NCBI GenBank assembly: GCA_934101795.1
Contig: CAKORY010000004.1
Location: 1 to 64,000, forward strand
Source: an uncultured Bacilli bacterium
GTDB taxonomy: Bacteria; Bacillota_I; Bacilli_A; RF39; UBA660
Length of the DNA: 64,000 nt
Reading direction: 5' to 3'
The notes under the pieces are model-generated. The model saw only the letters and a program-made list of their open reading frames with translations, did no database searches and had not been told where the DNA came from. Below, piece after piece: positions 24,363 through 35,192 of the stretch. Each line of letters begins with the position of its first letter. The stretch's first letter is position 1. A program made the position numbers and the translations under genes.

Positions 24363-25637
24363 TTACTCCTTTCCAGCTATAGTGATATTATCTAAAAGTA
24401 GTGAAGGCACATTTACACTTAAACTAAATTTAGATAAATCACTACCAACTTCAATAACATTTGTAAATACTTCAAAAAAGTTAGTTGATAATATAATCAT
24501 GTTTAATCCTTTAGTTATTTTACCATTTTGAACCAGTAAGCCTTCCGCTTGAACTGAGATATTTCCAGTCTTTTTGTCAACTCCGGCATGAAAACCATAA
24601 GCTTCATCAATTATAACTCCATTATCAAGTTCTTTAACTAGTTCATCAAATGATTTATTTCCTTTTTCAATATATAAATTATTAACTCCATTTGCATTAC
24701 CAGTTGCATTGTTTTCTAACTTCATAGCATATTCAATATTATTTATTTCTTTAACAAATATACCTTTATCTACTAAAACTTGTTTCTTTTTTAATGTTCC
24801 TTCACTATCAAAATTTGAATTAAGTATTCCATTTGGTGAATCTTCAATAATAGTTATTTTATCACTAAATATTTTTTTATTTAATTTATCTGATAATACA
24901 GATTCATTTAAATATATAACTTTACTTTGAAAAGATGTACTAAATGTAGAAAGAATGCTTTCAACAACATTATTTGTAAGAAGAACTTTATATTTATTAG
25001 TTGCAAGTGAAGTACTATCTATTTTAATTAATAAATTTTCTATTCTTTTAAGTAAATATTCTTTAAATTCATTAAAATTATATTCTTTAGTATAAAACCC
25101 GATATAAAGTACTCTGGTTTGATTGTTTTTTTCTACTGTTATAGATGCACCATAAGAGTTAAGATATGTTTCATCTTCCATATTACAGTTATTTAACTCA
25201 TTAGTTATAAGTTTACCAATTTCAGCATGTGAAAATCCAGTTTCAATAGTTTTAATACAAGAATATTTATTTTTTAATTCATTAAGTGATAATAAATCTT
25301 CTGTAACTTTAGTATAGTCTATTTTTTCGTGTTTTTTTACTTTATTTTTAATGTTTCCAGAGCATAATCTATTACTATTTTTGTTATCACTGGTATTAAA
25401 CATTTCTTCTAAAGTGTTAATAATTTCATCGGTATTTTTAATATTTTCTGTAACTATTTTAACACATCTATTATTTTTTATAGCTTTAATAATATAACTT
25501 GTTACATTAGTTATTTGAAATAGTTTAACTTTATTATTTAATGTACTTATATCTGTAGAATTATTTTTTTCTTTAAATATTTCAATATCAATATTATGTT
25601 TTTTACCAAGTTCAATTAATTTATTCACTTTTTTCAC
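24363..25637 (-). CDS. tldE: TldE/PmbA-family protease subunit
   Basis: TldE (PmbA) is the partner of TldD in a heterodimeric metalloprotease that degrades unfolded peptides and matures modified peptides such as microcin B17. The 424 residues have no HExxxH, as expected for TldE. Family segments are visible: 'TGFSHAEIGKLITNEL' (~153), 'LLTNNVVESILSTF' (~225) and the C-terminal 'GAYGFHAGVDKKTGNISVQAEG'-like run (~350-372). It overlaps tldD by 17 bases. Its place between dnaK and dnaJ is unusual. Confidence 0.88.
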   Translation of the reverse strand: MKKVNKLIELGKKHNIDIEIFKEKNNSTDISTLNNKVKLFQITNVTSYIIKAIKNNRCVKIVTENIKNTDEIINTLEEMFNTSDNKNSNRLCSGNIKNKVKKHEKIDYTKVTEDLLSLNELKNKYSCIKTIETGFSHAEIGKLITNELNNCNMEDETYLNSYGASITVEKNNQTRVLYIGFYTKEYNFNEFKEYLLKRIENLLIKIDSTSLATNKYKVLLTNNVVESILSTFSTSFQSKVIYLNESVLSDKLNKKIFSDKITIIEDSPNGILNSNFDSEGTLKKKQVLVDKGIFVKEINNIEYAMKLENNATGNANGVNNLYIEKGNKSFDELVKELDNGVIIDEAYGFHAGVDKKTGNISVQAEGLLVQNGKITKGLNMIILSTNFFEVFTNVIEVGSDLSKFSLSVNVPSLLLDNITIAGKE

Positions 25638-26994
25638 CTCCGACGAGTATATGACTTACCTTTATGCGTGGCATTCCAACGTTTACTGGAACTGAACCAC
25701 TAATAGATCCACACATTCCTTGTCCAAGTGATAAGTTATCTCCGATCTTTTCTACGCTTGCAAGTATATCCTTACAATTGCCAATTAAACTAGCAGATTT
25801 AACGCATTCAGCCAGTTTTCCATCTCTAATCATATATGCTAAATCACATGCAAAGTTAAAATCTCCAGTTTCTGGTGAAACACTTCCTCCACCCATTTTC
25901 TTAGCATATAGTCCTAATTTAATGTCTTTAATCATATCTTCAAAAGTGTCTGTTCCTTTTTCAAGATATGTATTATTCATTCTGGAAGTCGGAGCATATA
26001 TGTAACTTTCTCTTCTGGAACTTCCCGTTGGTTTCATCTTCATCTTTCGATTATTTATTTCATCAATTAAATATCCTTTTAAAATACCGTTTTCAATAAG
26101 TACATTTCTTTTTGTTTCTCGGCCTTCATCATCTATTTTGGTTGTTCCCCATTCATCAAATAATGTTCCATCATCAATGATACTAACTTTTTCACTTGCT
26201 ATTTTTTTATTTAAATCATGGCTTAATACTGATAATCCATCCGCAACAGATGTTGCTTCCATAGCATGACCACAAGCTTCATGAAATATTACTCCTCCAA
26301 AGCCATTTTCAATTATAACTGGCATTTCACCACCTGGACATAGAGATGCATATAGCTTATCTATTCCTTCTTTAATAAGTTCATTAATTATTTCATCAAA
26401 TTTGATTTCATCAAGTAGATCTAGACTTGTTGTTTTACCTAATGAATAAGAAATATTACATGTTTTATTCCCATCTTTAAAACTTATGATAATAACTAGT
26501 CTAGTTCTTTCTCTTTCTTCATTTTTGAATAAACCATTTTCACGAGCAACTGTAACATCCTGTTTAACATTTTGAAGAGTTATATTTACTTGATTTATCC
26601 TGCGATCTTTACTTCTGATTTTCTTGTCTAAGTTATTAAATAAGTTCTTAATGTTATCATTTGTATAATGAGTTTTATGGTTATTTTTATATTTTTTTAA
26701 TCTATTTAAAGATACATAAGTATATATTACTTTATCTTTAATATTACTTTTTAGAGTATCTACGATAGAATTAATATTTTTCTTATTAAAATCGTTAGTA
26801 GCAGCATAATAAACGTTACTATCTTTAGCAAGTCTAAGGCCAAGGCCATTTGAAAAATTTACATTATAACCATCTAGATTACTATCAATGTAATTAAATA
26901 TTGTAGTTATTTTATTTTCCATGAAAATTTCTGCAAAGTCACCACCAGTTGATAACATGTCTTCCAAGATTCTTTCTAATCTATCTTTTTTCAT
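25621..26994 (-). CDS. tldD: TldD-family metalloprotease subunit
   Basis: TldD is the catalytic subunit of the TldD/E protease. The 457 residues carry the zinc-type HExxxH motif in 'GVIFHEACGHAMEATSV' (~236-252), and the typical 'GSSRRESYIYAPTSRMNNTYLEKG' region (~327-350) and 'GGGSVSPETGDFNFA' (~370-384) that forms the active-site tunnel. The start ATG at 26994 has AAAGGAGA upstream. It follows a terminator after dnaK, so expression may depend on read-through from the heat-shock promoter; no strong separate promoter is seen in the 61-bp gap. Confidence 0.92.
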   Translation of the reverse strand: MKKDRLERILEDMLSTGGDFAEIFMENKITTIFNYIDSNLDGYNVNFSNGLGLRLAKDSNVYYAATNDFNKKNINSIVDTLKSNIKDKVIYTYVSLNRLKKYKNNHKTHYTNDNIKNLFNNLDKKIRSKDRRINQVNITLQNVKQDVTVARENGLFKNEERERTRLVIIISFKDGNKTCNISYSLGKTTSLDLLDEIKFDEIINELIKEGIDKLYASLCPGGEMPVIIENGFGGVIFHEACGHAMEATSVADGLSVLSHDLNKKIASEKVSIIDDGTLFDEWGTTKIDDEGRETKRNVLIENGILKGYLIDEINNRKMKMKPTGSSRRESYIYAPTSRMNNTYLEKGTDTFEDMIKDIKLGLYAKKMGGGSVSPETGDFNFACDLAYMIRDGKLAECVKSASLIGNCKDILASVEKIGDNLSLGQGMCGSISGSVPVNVGMPRIKVSHILVGGEKSE

Positions 26995-27011
26995 ATTTCT
27001 CCTTTAAACGG

Positions 27012-27042
27012 GTAAAAAGAGAGTTAAGACGCTCTCTTTTAT
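27012..27042 (-). terminator. Terminator (or attenuator) between dnaK and tldD
   Basis: AAAAAGAGAG (27014-27023) pairs with CTCTCTTTT (27032-27040). On the minus strand it is followed by TTTTT. It may lower expression of tldDE and dnaJ compared with dnaK. Confidence 0.75.
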
Positions 27043-27055
27043 CCTTTAATTTAAA

Positions 27056-28882
<1,827 letters not shown>

Positions 28883-28914
28883 TCATTCCTTTCATTTATT
28901 TTTCTTGAGCTTAA

Positions 28915-29442
28915 TTATTCATTTACTTTTACCATAGCAACTCTGATAACTTTGTCTTTATAAGTATAACCTTTTTGTAAGACTTCAATTACAACATTGC
29001 TAGGTAAGTTTTTATCATTATCTGTAAGAACTGCTTCCATCTTATTTGGATCGAATTCTAGTCCTTTACATTCTATTTCTTTTACTTCTAATTCTTGTAA
29101 AATATTTACTAAATTAGTATATATCATCTTAAATCCACTTAAGAATTTAGACACTTCATCAGATAAATCTCTATCATCTAAGCTAATAGCTCTTTCGAAG
29201 TTATCTACGATTGGCAATATTTTAGTAATTAATTTTTCTCCATCATATTTGCATAATTTACTAATTTCTTCTTCGTTTCTTCTTTTCATATTTTGCATTT
29301 CTGCCATAACTCGAAGAAGTTTTTCATTTAATTTAGCATTTTCTTCTGCAATCTTTTTATTTTCGGTATTATCTACTTTTTTAGGTTCTTTTTTCTTTAT
29401 ATTTTTAACCTTTTGTTTTCCTTTTACTTTCTTTTCTTCCAT
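28915..29442 (-). CDS. grpE: Nucleotide exchange factor GrpE
   Basis: GrpE releases ADP from DnaK. The 175 residues have a Lys/Glu-rich coiled-coil N-terminus (~1-65), the conserved 'LRVMAEMQNMKRRNEEEI' (~42-59), and a C-terminal beta domain with 'VLQKGYTYKDKVIRVAMVKV', the usual GrpE end. Its ATG overlaps the hrcA stop by one base. Confidence 0.95.
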   Translation of the reverse strand: MEEKKVKGKQKVKNIKKKEPKKVDNTENKKIAEENAKLNEKLLRVMAEMQNMKRRNEEEISKLCKYDGEKLITKILPIVDNFERAISLDDRDLSDEVSKFLSGFKMIYTNLVNILQELEVKEIECKGLEFDPNKMEAVLTDNDKNLPSNVVIEVLQKGYTYKDKVIRVAMVKVNE

Positions 29443-30449
29443 TATTTATCCTTTCTACTATCGAGTTTCTCGTCGATATATTCTAATAAACCAACAATTC
29501 TTTGATAGTCCATTCTCTTTGGCCCAATTACCGCAATTGTTCCTTCTTCACCATTAATATGATATTTTTTTCTAATAATAGTTACATTTGAATCAAACTT
29601 ATTTTCTTTGCCAATATAAACTTTAATTTCATCTTCATCACTATTTTCTTCAACTTTTGCAATAAAAGATTTATCTTCTAGTTTATTTGCAAGTCTTTTA
29701 AGTTCTGAAATATCATTATATTCTGGCTGTTCAAATATTTTTGTTTTACCAGTTACATGAATATTACTATTATTATTTACAAAATCATTAAAAGCATCAT
29801 AGAAGATATTGTACACTGTTTCATATTGTCTAATTTGTGTTTTTATAATTGGTTTTACTTCAAATTCAAGTCGTTTGCTTACATCATTTATTGGTGTGCC
29901 CACTAGCATTTTATTGATTATTTCACTAGTTTTAATAACTTCTTTAACATTTATATTATTATCTAAAGTAAACATTTTATTTTCAATGTTTCCTTTATCC
30001 GTACACACAACTGCCACAACTTGATTATTGCCTAAATCAATAATATTAATCTGTAAAAGTGTATTATCTTCACTATTTTTTCCTAGAACTACGCTTGTAT
30101 AATTGGTTATTTCACTAATTATATCCATACATTTATTTATGGCATCGCTTAATTCTAAATCAGTATTTGCAAATATCTTTTGTAGTTTTAACATATCACC
30201 ACCAGTAAGTTTTTCTGGTTCCATTAAGTTATTTACATAATATCTGTATCCCGATTCACTTGGAACACGTCCTGAAGATATATGATTTTTTTCTAAGTAT
30301 CCCATATCCTCTAACTCTGCCATTTCATTTCTAATCGTGGCACTAGATAAGTTAAACATATCACATAAAGCTTTTGAACCGACTGGTCTTGCTGTCTTAA
30401 TATATGTTTCAACAATTACTTTTAAGAGATTATTTTTACGTTCATCCAT
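29442..30449 (-). CDS. hrcA: Heat-inducible transcription repressor HrcA
   Basis: HrcA binds CIRCE and represses the class I heat-shock operon. The start is ATG 30449 with AGAGGTAA just upstream; an earlier in-frame start at 30470 lies within CIRCE and is rejected. The 335 residues start with a winged helix: 'NLLKVIVETYIKTARPVGSKAL' and 'SSATIRNEMAELEDMGYLEKNHISSGRVPSESGYRYYV' region (~35-72, both halves recognisable), followed by the GAF-like dimer domain and a C-terminal 'IAVIGPKRMDYQRIVGLLEYI'. As in many Firmicutes, it is the first gene of the operon it controls. Confidence 0.95.
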   Translation of the reverse strand: MDERKNNLLKVIVETYIKTARPVGSKALCDMFNLSSATIRNEMAELEDMGYLEKNHISSGRVPSESGYRYYVNNLMEPEKLTGGDMLKLQKIFANTDLELSDAINKCMDIISEITNYTSVVLGKNSEDNTLLQINIIDLGNNQVVAVVCTDKGNIENKMFTLDNNINVKEVIKTSEIINKMLVGTPINDVSKRLEFEVKPIIKTQIRQYETVYNIFYDAFNDFVNNNSNIHVTGKTKIFEQPEYNDISELKRLANKLEDKSFIAKVEENSDEDEIKVYIGKENKFDSNVTIIRKKYHINGEEGTIAVIGPKRMDYQRIVGLLEYIDEKLDSRKDK

Positions 30450-30463
30450 AATATTACCTCTCT

Positions 30464-30490
30464 TTAGCACTTACTTTTCACCAGTGCTAA
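30464..30490. promoter_or_regulatory. CIRCE operator (HrcA binding site)
   Basis: TTAGCACTT-N9-CAGTGCTAA (30464-30472 and 30482-30490), matching TTAGCACTC-N9-GAGTGCTAA with one change in each arm. It lies between the -10 and the hrcA start codon, just where repressor binding blocks transcription. A further half-site TTAGCACTT lies at 30510-30518. Confidence 0.95.
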
Positions 30491-30494
30491 TACT

Positions 30495-30523
30495 ATTATA
30501 ATATTATGCTTAGCACTTGTCAA
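30495..30523 (-). promoter_or_regulatory. Sigma-A promoter of the hrcA-grpE-dnaK operon
   Basis: On the minus strand TTGACA (30523-30518), 17-bp spacer, TATAAT (30500-30495): a perfect consensus promoter directly upstream of CIRCE. Confidence 0.92.
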
Positions 30524-30549
30524 TATATAACTGCTAATTTTTGTAAAAT

Positions 30550-30578
30550 TTGACAAGATTAGTAAAATGTGATAATAT
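30550..30578 (+). promoter_or_regulatory. Promoter of the 30604 gene
   Basis: TTGACA (30550-30555), 17-bp spacer, TAATAT (30573-30578), with GTGATAAT overlapping as an alternative -10. Confidence 0.6.
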
Positions 30579-30603
30579 ATTGCTAATTAAAGGGGGAAAA
30601 TAT

Positions 30604-31026
30604 ATGGAAACACACGTTTATACTGTCGATGCTATAAATTCTGGTGATACTACTTATATAAGTAGTGATAATTTAAGAATAATAATGGAACTTGAAAATA
30701 TTAAAATAGTACAAGAACCTAAACCATTTAGAAAGTTAGTTTCTGAATTATGGGCTGACTCTATTATGAAAGGCTCATATCCGCAAAATGATCCAGACGC
30801 TATTATGATTAAAACAGAAAATGCAACATTTTATTATGATGCTAAGAAAATTATTAAAAATCAACATTGGATATTATTATACTTAAATCAATTACATGTT
30901 TTGGATCCTCAACTACTTGCTGATGGAACTAGATGGACAGAACTAAAACAGCCAATAGAACTTTTAATGTCTATGGGTAATGCTGTTGTTGAATGCATAC
31001 AAAAAAATAATAAAATAGTAAGGTAA
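30604..31026 (+). CDS. Conserved-looking protein of unknown function, 140 residues
   Basis: The start is ATG 30604 with AAAGGGGGAAAA upstream; an in-frame codon at 30550 lies in the promoter. The protein is a mixed alpha/beta soluble protein starting 'METHVYTVDAINSGD', with no signal or membrane segment and no motif that I know. It is divergent from the hrcA operon and has a strong two-way terminator. The half-CIRCE at 30510 lies between the two promoters; whether HrcA also affects this gene is open. Confidence 0.65.
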   Translation: METHVYTVDAINSGDTTYISSDNLRIIMELENIKIVQEPKPFRKLVSELWADSIMKGSYPQNDPDAIMIKTENATFYYDAKKIIKNQHWILLYLNQLHVLDPQLLADGTRWTELKQPIELLMSMGNAVVECIQKNNKIVR

Positions 31027-31046
31027 ATTGCCTTGCTATTTTATTA
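31009..31046. terminator. Bidirectional terminator between converging genes
   Basis: AATAAAATAGTAAGG (31009-31023) pairs with CCTTGCTATTTTATT (31031-31045) with one G-T pair. Confidence 0.8.
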
Positions 31047-32256
31047 TGTTGTCAAGAGCCTTTAAAACTGCTATTTTGCCATATTCATAAGTAAGTCCAC
31101 CTTGTAAATAAGCTATATATGGACTTCTAAGAGGACCATCACATGATATTTCAATTGATGAACCTTGGGTAAATGAACCTGATGCCATTATTATTTCATC
31201 ATCATATCCTGGCATATTTGTTGGTACTGGTGTGCTACTTGCATCTATAGCACTTCCATTTTGAATACCTTCCACAAACTTAATTAGTTTTTCTCTACTT
31301 CCAAACTTTATAGTTTCAACTATATCACATCTTTCTTCATTCCATTTTGGTGATACATCATATCCTAAATTTTCCAGTAAGTATGATGCAAGTACTACAG
31401 TTTTTAAGCTACATGCAACTACTGATGGTGCCATATATAAACCTTGCAAGAAACTTTTATTAGCACCTAAACTTGGTCCAACTTCATCTGCTTCTCCAGG
31501 AACATTTAATCTTTCACTACATAAATATACTAAATTCTCTTTACCTACGATATATGCACCATTACTTGCTATACCAGCACCTAAATTTTTAATTAACGAA
31601 CCAACACATATATCAGCACCAACTTCCGTAGGTTCTTTACTACTTACAAATTCACAATAGCAATTGTCTACCATAACTATTATATCTTTATCAATACTTT
31701 TAATTAATTTAATAACTTTTTCTAATGCATCAATGCTTATACTTTTTCTAGTGCTATATCCAATAGATCTTTGAACTTCAATAAGCTTTACTTTGTTATT
31801 ATTTAAAAACTCTTCAATTTCTTTATAATTAAAATCATCATTCTCTAAATCTATTTGTTCATACTTAATACCAAATGATTTCAAACTACTTTTATTATCA
31901 TTAAAGCCAATTACAGAATCTAATGTATCATAAGGCCTACCTGTGATAGATAAAAGTGTATCACCTGGTCTTAAAAGAGCAAATAAAGCAGTACTTATAG
32001 CATGTGTACCAGATATAAATTGATTCCTAACTAAAGCTTTTTCACATTTAAATACATCAGCGTATACTTTTTCTATTATATCTCTTCCATAGTCACCATA
32101 ACCATATCCAGTTGTACTATTAAAACAAGCTTCATTTACGTTTTCTTTCCAAAAAGCACTTATTACTTTCCTACTATTATAAAAACATACATCATCTATT
32201 TTACTATATACATCTTTTAATACAATTTCAGCATTTTTTACATCTTCAATATTCAT
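31036..32256 (-). CDS. PLP-dependent methionine gamma-lyase/aluminium-resistance family protein (COG4100 type)
   Basis: The 406 residues follow the COG4100 ('aluminium resistance', YnbB-like) pattern: 'TTGYGYGDYGRDIIEKVYA' (~48-66), 'ALVRNQFISGTHAISTALFAL' (~74-94), PLP Lys in 'GSLIKNLGAGIASNG' (~222-236) and 'PVPTNMPGYDDEIIMASGSF' (~342-361). The family is related to cystathionine/methionine lyases, but the physiological substrate is poorly known. It overlaps the upstream SDR gene by 4 bases (ATGA), so the two probably act in one pathway. Confidence 0.85.
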   Translation of the reverse strand: MNIEDVKNAEIVLKDVYSKIDDVCFYNSRKVISAFWKENVNEACFNSTTGYGYGDYGRDIIEKVYADVFKCEKALVRNQFISGTHAISTALFALLRPGDTLLSITGRPYDTLDSVIGFNDNKSSLKSFGIKYEQIDLENDDFNYKEIEEFLNNNKVKLIEVQRSIGYSTRKSISIDALEKVIKLIKSIDKDIIVMVDNCYCEFVSSKEPTEVGADICVGSLIKNLGAGIASNGAYIVGKENLVYLCSERLNVPGEADEVGPSLGANKSFLQGLYMAPSVVACSLKTVVLASYLLENLGYDVSPKWNEERCDIVETIKFGSREKLIKFVEGIQNGSAIDASSTPVPTNMPGYDDEIIMASGSFTQGSSIEISCDGPLRSPYIAYLQGGLTYEYGKIAVLKALDNIIK

Positions 32257-32969
32257 TTTATACCTCCATCTATTTTTAACACTGTATCATTTATATAACT
32301 ATTACTTGCAAGAAAATATATAGCATCAGCAATCTCTTCTTTACATGCAAATCTTCTAAGTAATATTTTACTTGTTTCTTCATTTTTAAAAGTACTATCT
32401 ATATTACTTGTCATATCTGTGTCTATCCATCCTGGTGCTATGCTATTTACTCTAATGTTTGGGGCATAATTTTTTGCAAAGTTATGAGTTAAACTTACTA
32501 TACCAGCTTTAGATGCATCATAATCAATACTTTCTATATAACTTCCATTATAGATATTATTGCTTGCTACATTTATAATACTACCTTTATTCATTATTAA
32601 CTTGACATATTTACATGTTAAAAATACACTAAGTAGATTATTTTCTATTACTTCCATAAATTCTTTACTTGTTTTATCATTTAAACTATTATCTTTACTT
32701 ATGCCAGCATTATTTACTAAACAATCAATATTACCTATATTATTTTTTATTTTATTAAATAAACCTTTTACTTCATCTTCTTTAGACACATCACATTTAT
32801 AAACATAGGCCTTTACTTTATAAGTATTTTCTATATATTCTTTTAAATCTTCGGCACACCTTTTACTTGAATGATAATTTATAATAGTATTATATCCTTT
32901 ACTTGCAAAATACTCTATAACTGATGCACCTAGTCCTCGGGAGGAACCTGTTACTAATACTGTTTTCAT
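32253..32969 (-). CDS. Short-chain dehydrogenase/reductase (FabG-like)
   Basis: The start is ATG 32969 with GGTGAAG upstream; a further upstream in-frame codon at 33011 is not supported. The 238 residues show the cofactor loop 'VTGSSRGLG' (~5-13), 'NNAGISKDNS' (~83-92), catalytic Ser and 'YDASKAGIV' Tyr/Lys (~146-154) and the C-terminal 'APGWIDTDM'. All four SDR catalytic residues appear to be present. It resembles 3-oxoacyl-ACP reductases but has no fatty-acid genes nearby, so the substrate is unknown; coupling to the PLP gene suggests another metabolite. Confidence 0.85.
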   Translation of the reverse strand: MKTVLVTGSSRGLGASVIEYFASKGYNTIINYHSSKRCAEDLKEYIENTYKVKAYVYKCDVSKEDEVKGLFNKIKNNIGNIDCLVNNAGISKDNSLNDKTSKEFMEVIENNLLSVFLTCKYVKLIMNKGSIINVASNNIYNGSYIESIDYDASKAGIVSLTHNFAKNYAPNIRVNSIAPGWIDTDMTSNIDSTFKNEETSKILLRRFACKEEIADAIYFLASNSYINDTVLKIDGGIK

Positions 32970-33008
32970 ATTTTCTTCACCACGCTTATATATTACACTA
33001 ATTTTAGG

Positions 33009-33038
33009 CAAAATAAAAGAGCTTTTGCTCTTTTATTT
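33009..33038 (-). terminator. Terminator of the DUF4176-like gene
   Basis: AAATAAAAGAGC (33011-33022) pairs with GCTCTTTTATTT (33027-33038), 12 bp, with a T-rich run on the minus-strand side. Confidence 0.85.
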
Positions 33039-33431
33039 AATTATTACTCCATTTTCATCAAATTCATAATGTGGTAATACAAAATCTTCTTTTTTATTAC
33101 TATTATCTAATTTATCTAGTTCTATATTTTTACTTTCTATATATTTTGTATCACTATTAATAATTTCACTATCTATATCATTTAATCCATTTGTAAGCTT
33201 AGTATATTCTTCTGTTTTATAGCCTTCGAATAATACATCTTTAATATCTTTTTGATTAAATGAACAATAACTACTTTTAATCATTACTCCTTCTGGATAT
33301 GCACAACCTGAATAATCATATATTTCTAAGTCATTTGCATATTCTACAGAGTAATAACCAGTTATCATTATTGATTTATTATTATTTCTAAGCTTTACTA
33401 CACTACCAATTGGTAAATATCTTTTATTCAT
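33033..33431 (-). CDS. DUF4176-like small protein
   Basis: The 132 residues begin 'LPIGSVVKLRNNNKSIMITGYY', followed by an acidic region with 'YDYSGCAYPEGV', the layout of DUF4176 proteins often found near type VII secretion loci of Firmicutes. No other secretion gene is seen here. The C-terminal half (~75-132) is Asp/Asn/Lys-rich and seems disordered. It lies 47 bases behind the second lectin-like gene on the same strand, with AAAGGGAC upstream as ribosome-binding site, so both may share a transcript. Confidence 0.7.
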   Translation of the reverse strand: MNKRYLPIGSVVKLRNNNKSIMITGYYSVEYANDLEIYDYSGCAYPEGVMIKSSYCSFNQKDIKDVLFEGYKTEEYTKLTNGLNDIDSEIINSDTKYIESKNIELDKLDNSNKKEDFVLPHYEFDENGVIIK

Positions 33432-33478
33432 GTTAGTCCCTTTCTACTCTATTAATGACTTTGTCCTTCCCTGAAGTA

Positions 33479-35071
33479 TCAGTTTACTCTGATTGGATCA
33501 GTAGCAGTCCCACTTCCTGATTCATATGTTATGGAAGCTTTGAGATTGAAAACTGGTCTCACCGCACGCCCAACGCTTGCATTACCGTTGTCCACGCTAC
33601 CAGCATCATTCACAAGTAACGCATTAGAGGCACCGTCCGCTTCACGGGAAATAGTCCATTCCTGAAGTCCCATATGCATCCAATTGACACTTGTTGCTAC
33701 TCTATAATCTTTTGTTACATCACTATTATATCCTAATAATGTCCACTTATCTTGTGGCACTGCATACATATAGTCGCTTAAATACATTGCTCCTATTTTT
33801 GCACTATATTCTGTTGTATTATCTGTTGTATTTGTTGTTATGGGATTATTTATTTCATTTTTATATGTTGTTTTGGCTGGTTGGATTTCTATATTTTCCC
33901 ATGTGTTTCCGCCAACCTTCCATGTTGTTGTATCTATTTTTTTTGCCCATTCTGCTCCTATTTTAGTTATGAAATTTGTATTTAAATTTGTTTTATTTAA
34001 CAAACTTGTACTCCATGTATTTGAACCTTTCCCACTATTTATACTTGTATTATTTTTATAATTCCATGAATATCCTGCTATATTGGCTAAATTGTTGCCT
34101 TTATAATCTGAATTACTCCAATTATTTGTAGATGCAATAGTAGTATATTTATCATTATAATCTCCATCTGTACCTAATAATGCACTTGTTGCATAATCTG
34201 CTTTGATTAGTTTTACTCTTTGTTCAGTTTGATTTTCTCCAACTTTATTATCAAATACTCCAATTATTCTATATAGATTATCTTCTGGACATGGACTTTC
34301 TGTTGAACCAAAACATACATAATTATTTACTTGATCACTTGCTCCAGCATATCTGTATGAATTATCCTCTGCTCCATTTGTTAGGCTTGCATCATGGTAA
34401 TAAATACTATTTTCACCTTGGGTTCCTGTATATAGTGATTTTACATAATCTGCTAAAGTTGGATCTGCTTCTCTTTCATAAGACTTAACTGCAACTCCTG
34501 CTGCAAATGTTGTGTTTTGATATTCTGTTGCTTTTTCATCTACAAATAGGTATAAATCATAAGTTGCACTACCTTTGTATGGAACTTTATTATTATAAAG
34601 TTTAAATATATTACCATAAGTACCAGATAAGCCAGCATTAAGTTCTGTTTTTTCTGCATCAGTAAAATTATCTGCATCATCTAAAGAACTTGTAAGTGTA
34701 CCTTCCACTAAAGCTTCTTTAGAACCTTTTTCAGTTATAATATAATGAATATTTGAAGCTGACAAAGTATTAGTGTTTAGTGTTGCTAAATAAAGATTAA
34801 AACCTACATAAGTATCACAATAACTAGTAACTGTAAAAGTATATGGAGTCGTTTGTAATCCTTTGTTTCTACTCATAGGATAACTATTAGTTAGTTTTAT
34901 TGAAGTGGTTCCTTCTAATTTTATTTTAGCACAGCTTGATAAACTAACTTCAGTTATATTTCCACCTTGATCTATTGGTTTCATAAAAGCCGTTGTAATA
35001 CTTACAGAAAGTACCACTACTATTAAAACTGCTAGTACACTTAATATAATAATTCTGGTTTTTTTACTCAT
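33479..35071 (-). CDS. Membrane-anchored surface protein with C-type-lectin-like variable C-terminus (copy 2)
   Basis: The 530 residues start with a signal anchor (~6-29, 'IIILSVLAVLIVVVLSVSI') and a beta-rich domain (~45-200, 'SIKLTNSYPMSRNKGLQTTP'). From 'YTGTQGENSIYYHDASL' (~213) the protein closely follows copy 1 (8899-10086), with 'NLYRIIGVF' and 'TTWKVGGN', and ends in W-T-I-S-R (~472), 'AVRPVF' and 'GSGTATDPIRVN'. The 3' end is GC-rich (32 of 60 bases in 33541-33600). AAAGGAGA precedes the ATG. It lies between the type III toxin and the DUF4176-like gene. The ligand is unknown; a surface adhesin is inferred. Confidence 0.78.
   Translation of the reverse strand: MSKKTRIIILSVLAVLIVVVLSVSITTAFMKPIDQGGNITEVSLSSCAKIKLEGTTSIKLTNSYPMSRNKGLQTTPYTFTVTSYCDTYVGFNLYLATLNTNTLSASNIHYIITEKGSKEALVEGTLTSSLDDADNFTDAEKTELNAGLSGTYGNIFKLYNNKVPYKGSATYDLYLFVDEKATEYQNTTFAAGVAVKSYEREADPTLADYVKSLYTGTQGENSIYYHDASLTNGAEDNSYRYAGASDQVNNYVCFGSTESPCPEDNLYRIIGVFDNKVGENQTEQRVKLIKADYATSALLGTDGDYNDKYTTIASTNNWSNSDYKGNNLANIAGYSWNYKNNTSINSGKGSNTWSTSLLNKTNLNTNFITKIGAEWAKKIDTTTWKVGGNTWENIEIQPAKTTYKNEINNPITTNTTDNTTEYSAKIGAMYLSDYMYAVPQDKWTLLGYNSDVTKDYRVATSVNWMHMGLQEWTISREADGASNALLVNDAGSVDNGNASVGRAVRPVFNLKASITYESGSGTATDPIRVN
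33482..33658 (-). other. GC-rich candidate variable region (VR2)
   Basis: It begins at the TGG of W-T-I-S-R (33658). After the shared anchor 'GCGGAC' the residues differ from copies 1 and 3 up to 'GRAVRPVF'. For the first 12 codons the three copies align without gaps, then lengths differ. Some third-position differences cannot come from adenine-only mutagenesis of one template, so separate templates or later drift would be needed. Confidence 0.45.
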
Positions 35072-35100
35072 AAGAAAAATCTCCTTTATTCTATATATAA

Positions 35101-35129
35101 ATTATATAAAAAAAATTAAATTTGTTCAA
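35101..35129 (-). promoter_or_regulatory. Promoter of lectin-like copy 2
   Basis: On the minus strand TTGAAC (35129-35124), 17-bp spacer, TATAAT (35106-35101). Confidence 0.75.
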
Positions 35130-35159
35130 GTGTTTAATGATAATAAATTTTAAAAATAA

Positions 35160-35192
35160 AGAAAAAGATCTTAAAAATTTAATTAAGATCTT
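35160..35192 (-). terminator. Terminator of the toxin gene
   Basis: AAGATCTTAA (35165-35174) pairs with TTAAGATCTT (35183-35192); the minus strand then reads TTTTTC. It overlaps the last codons of the toxin gene. Confidence 0.75.

Noticed and set aside
33033..33431. Type VII secretion locus
   Set aside because: Only one DUF4176-like gene is present, with no EssC, WXG100 or LXG proteins in the window.
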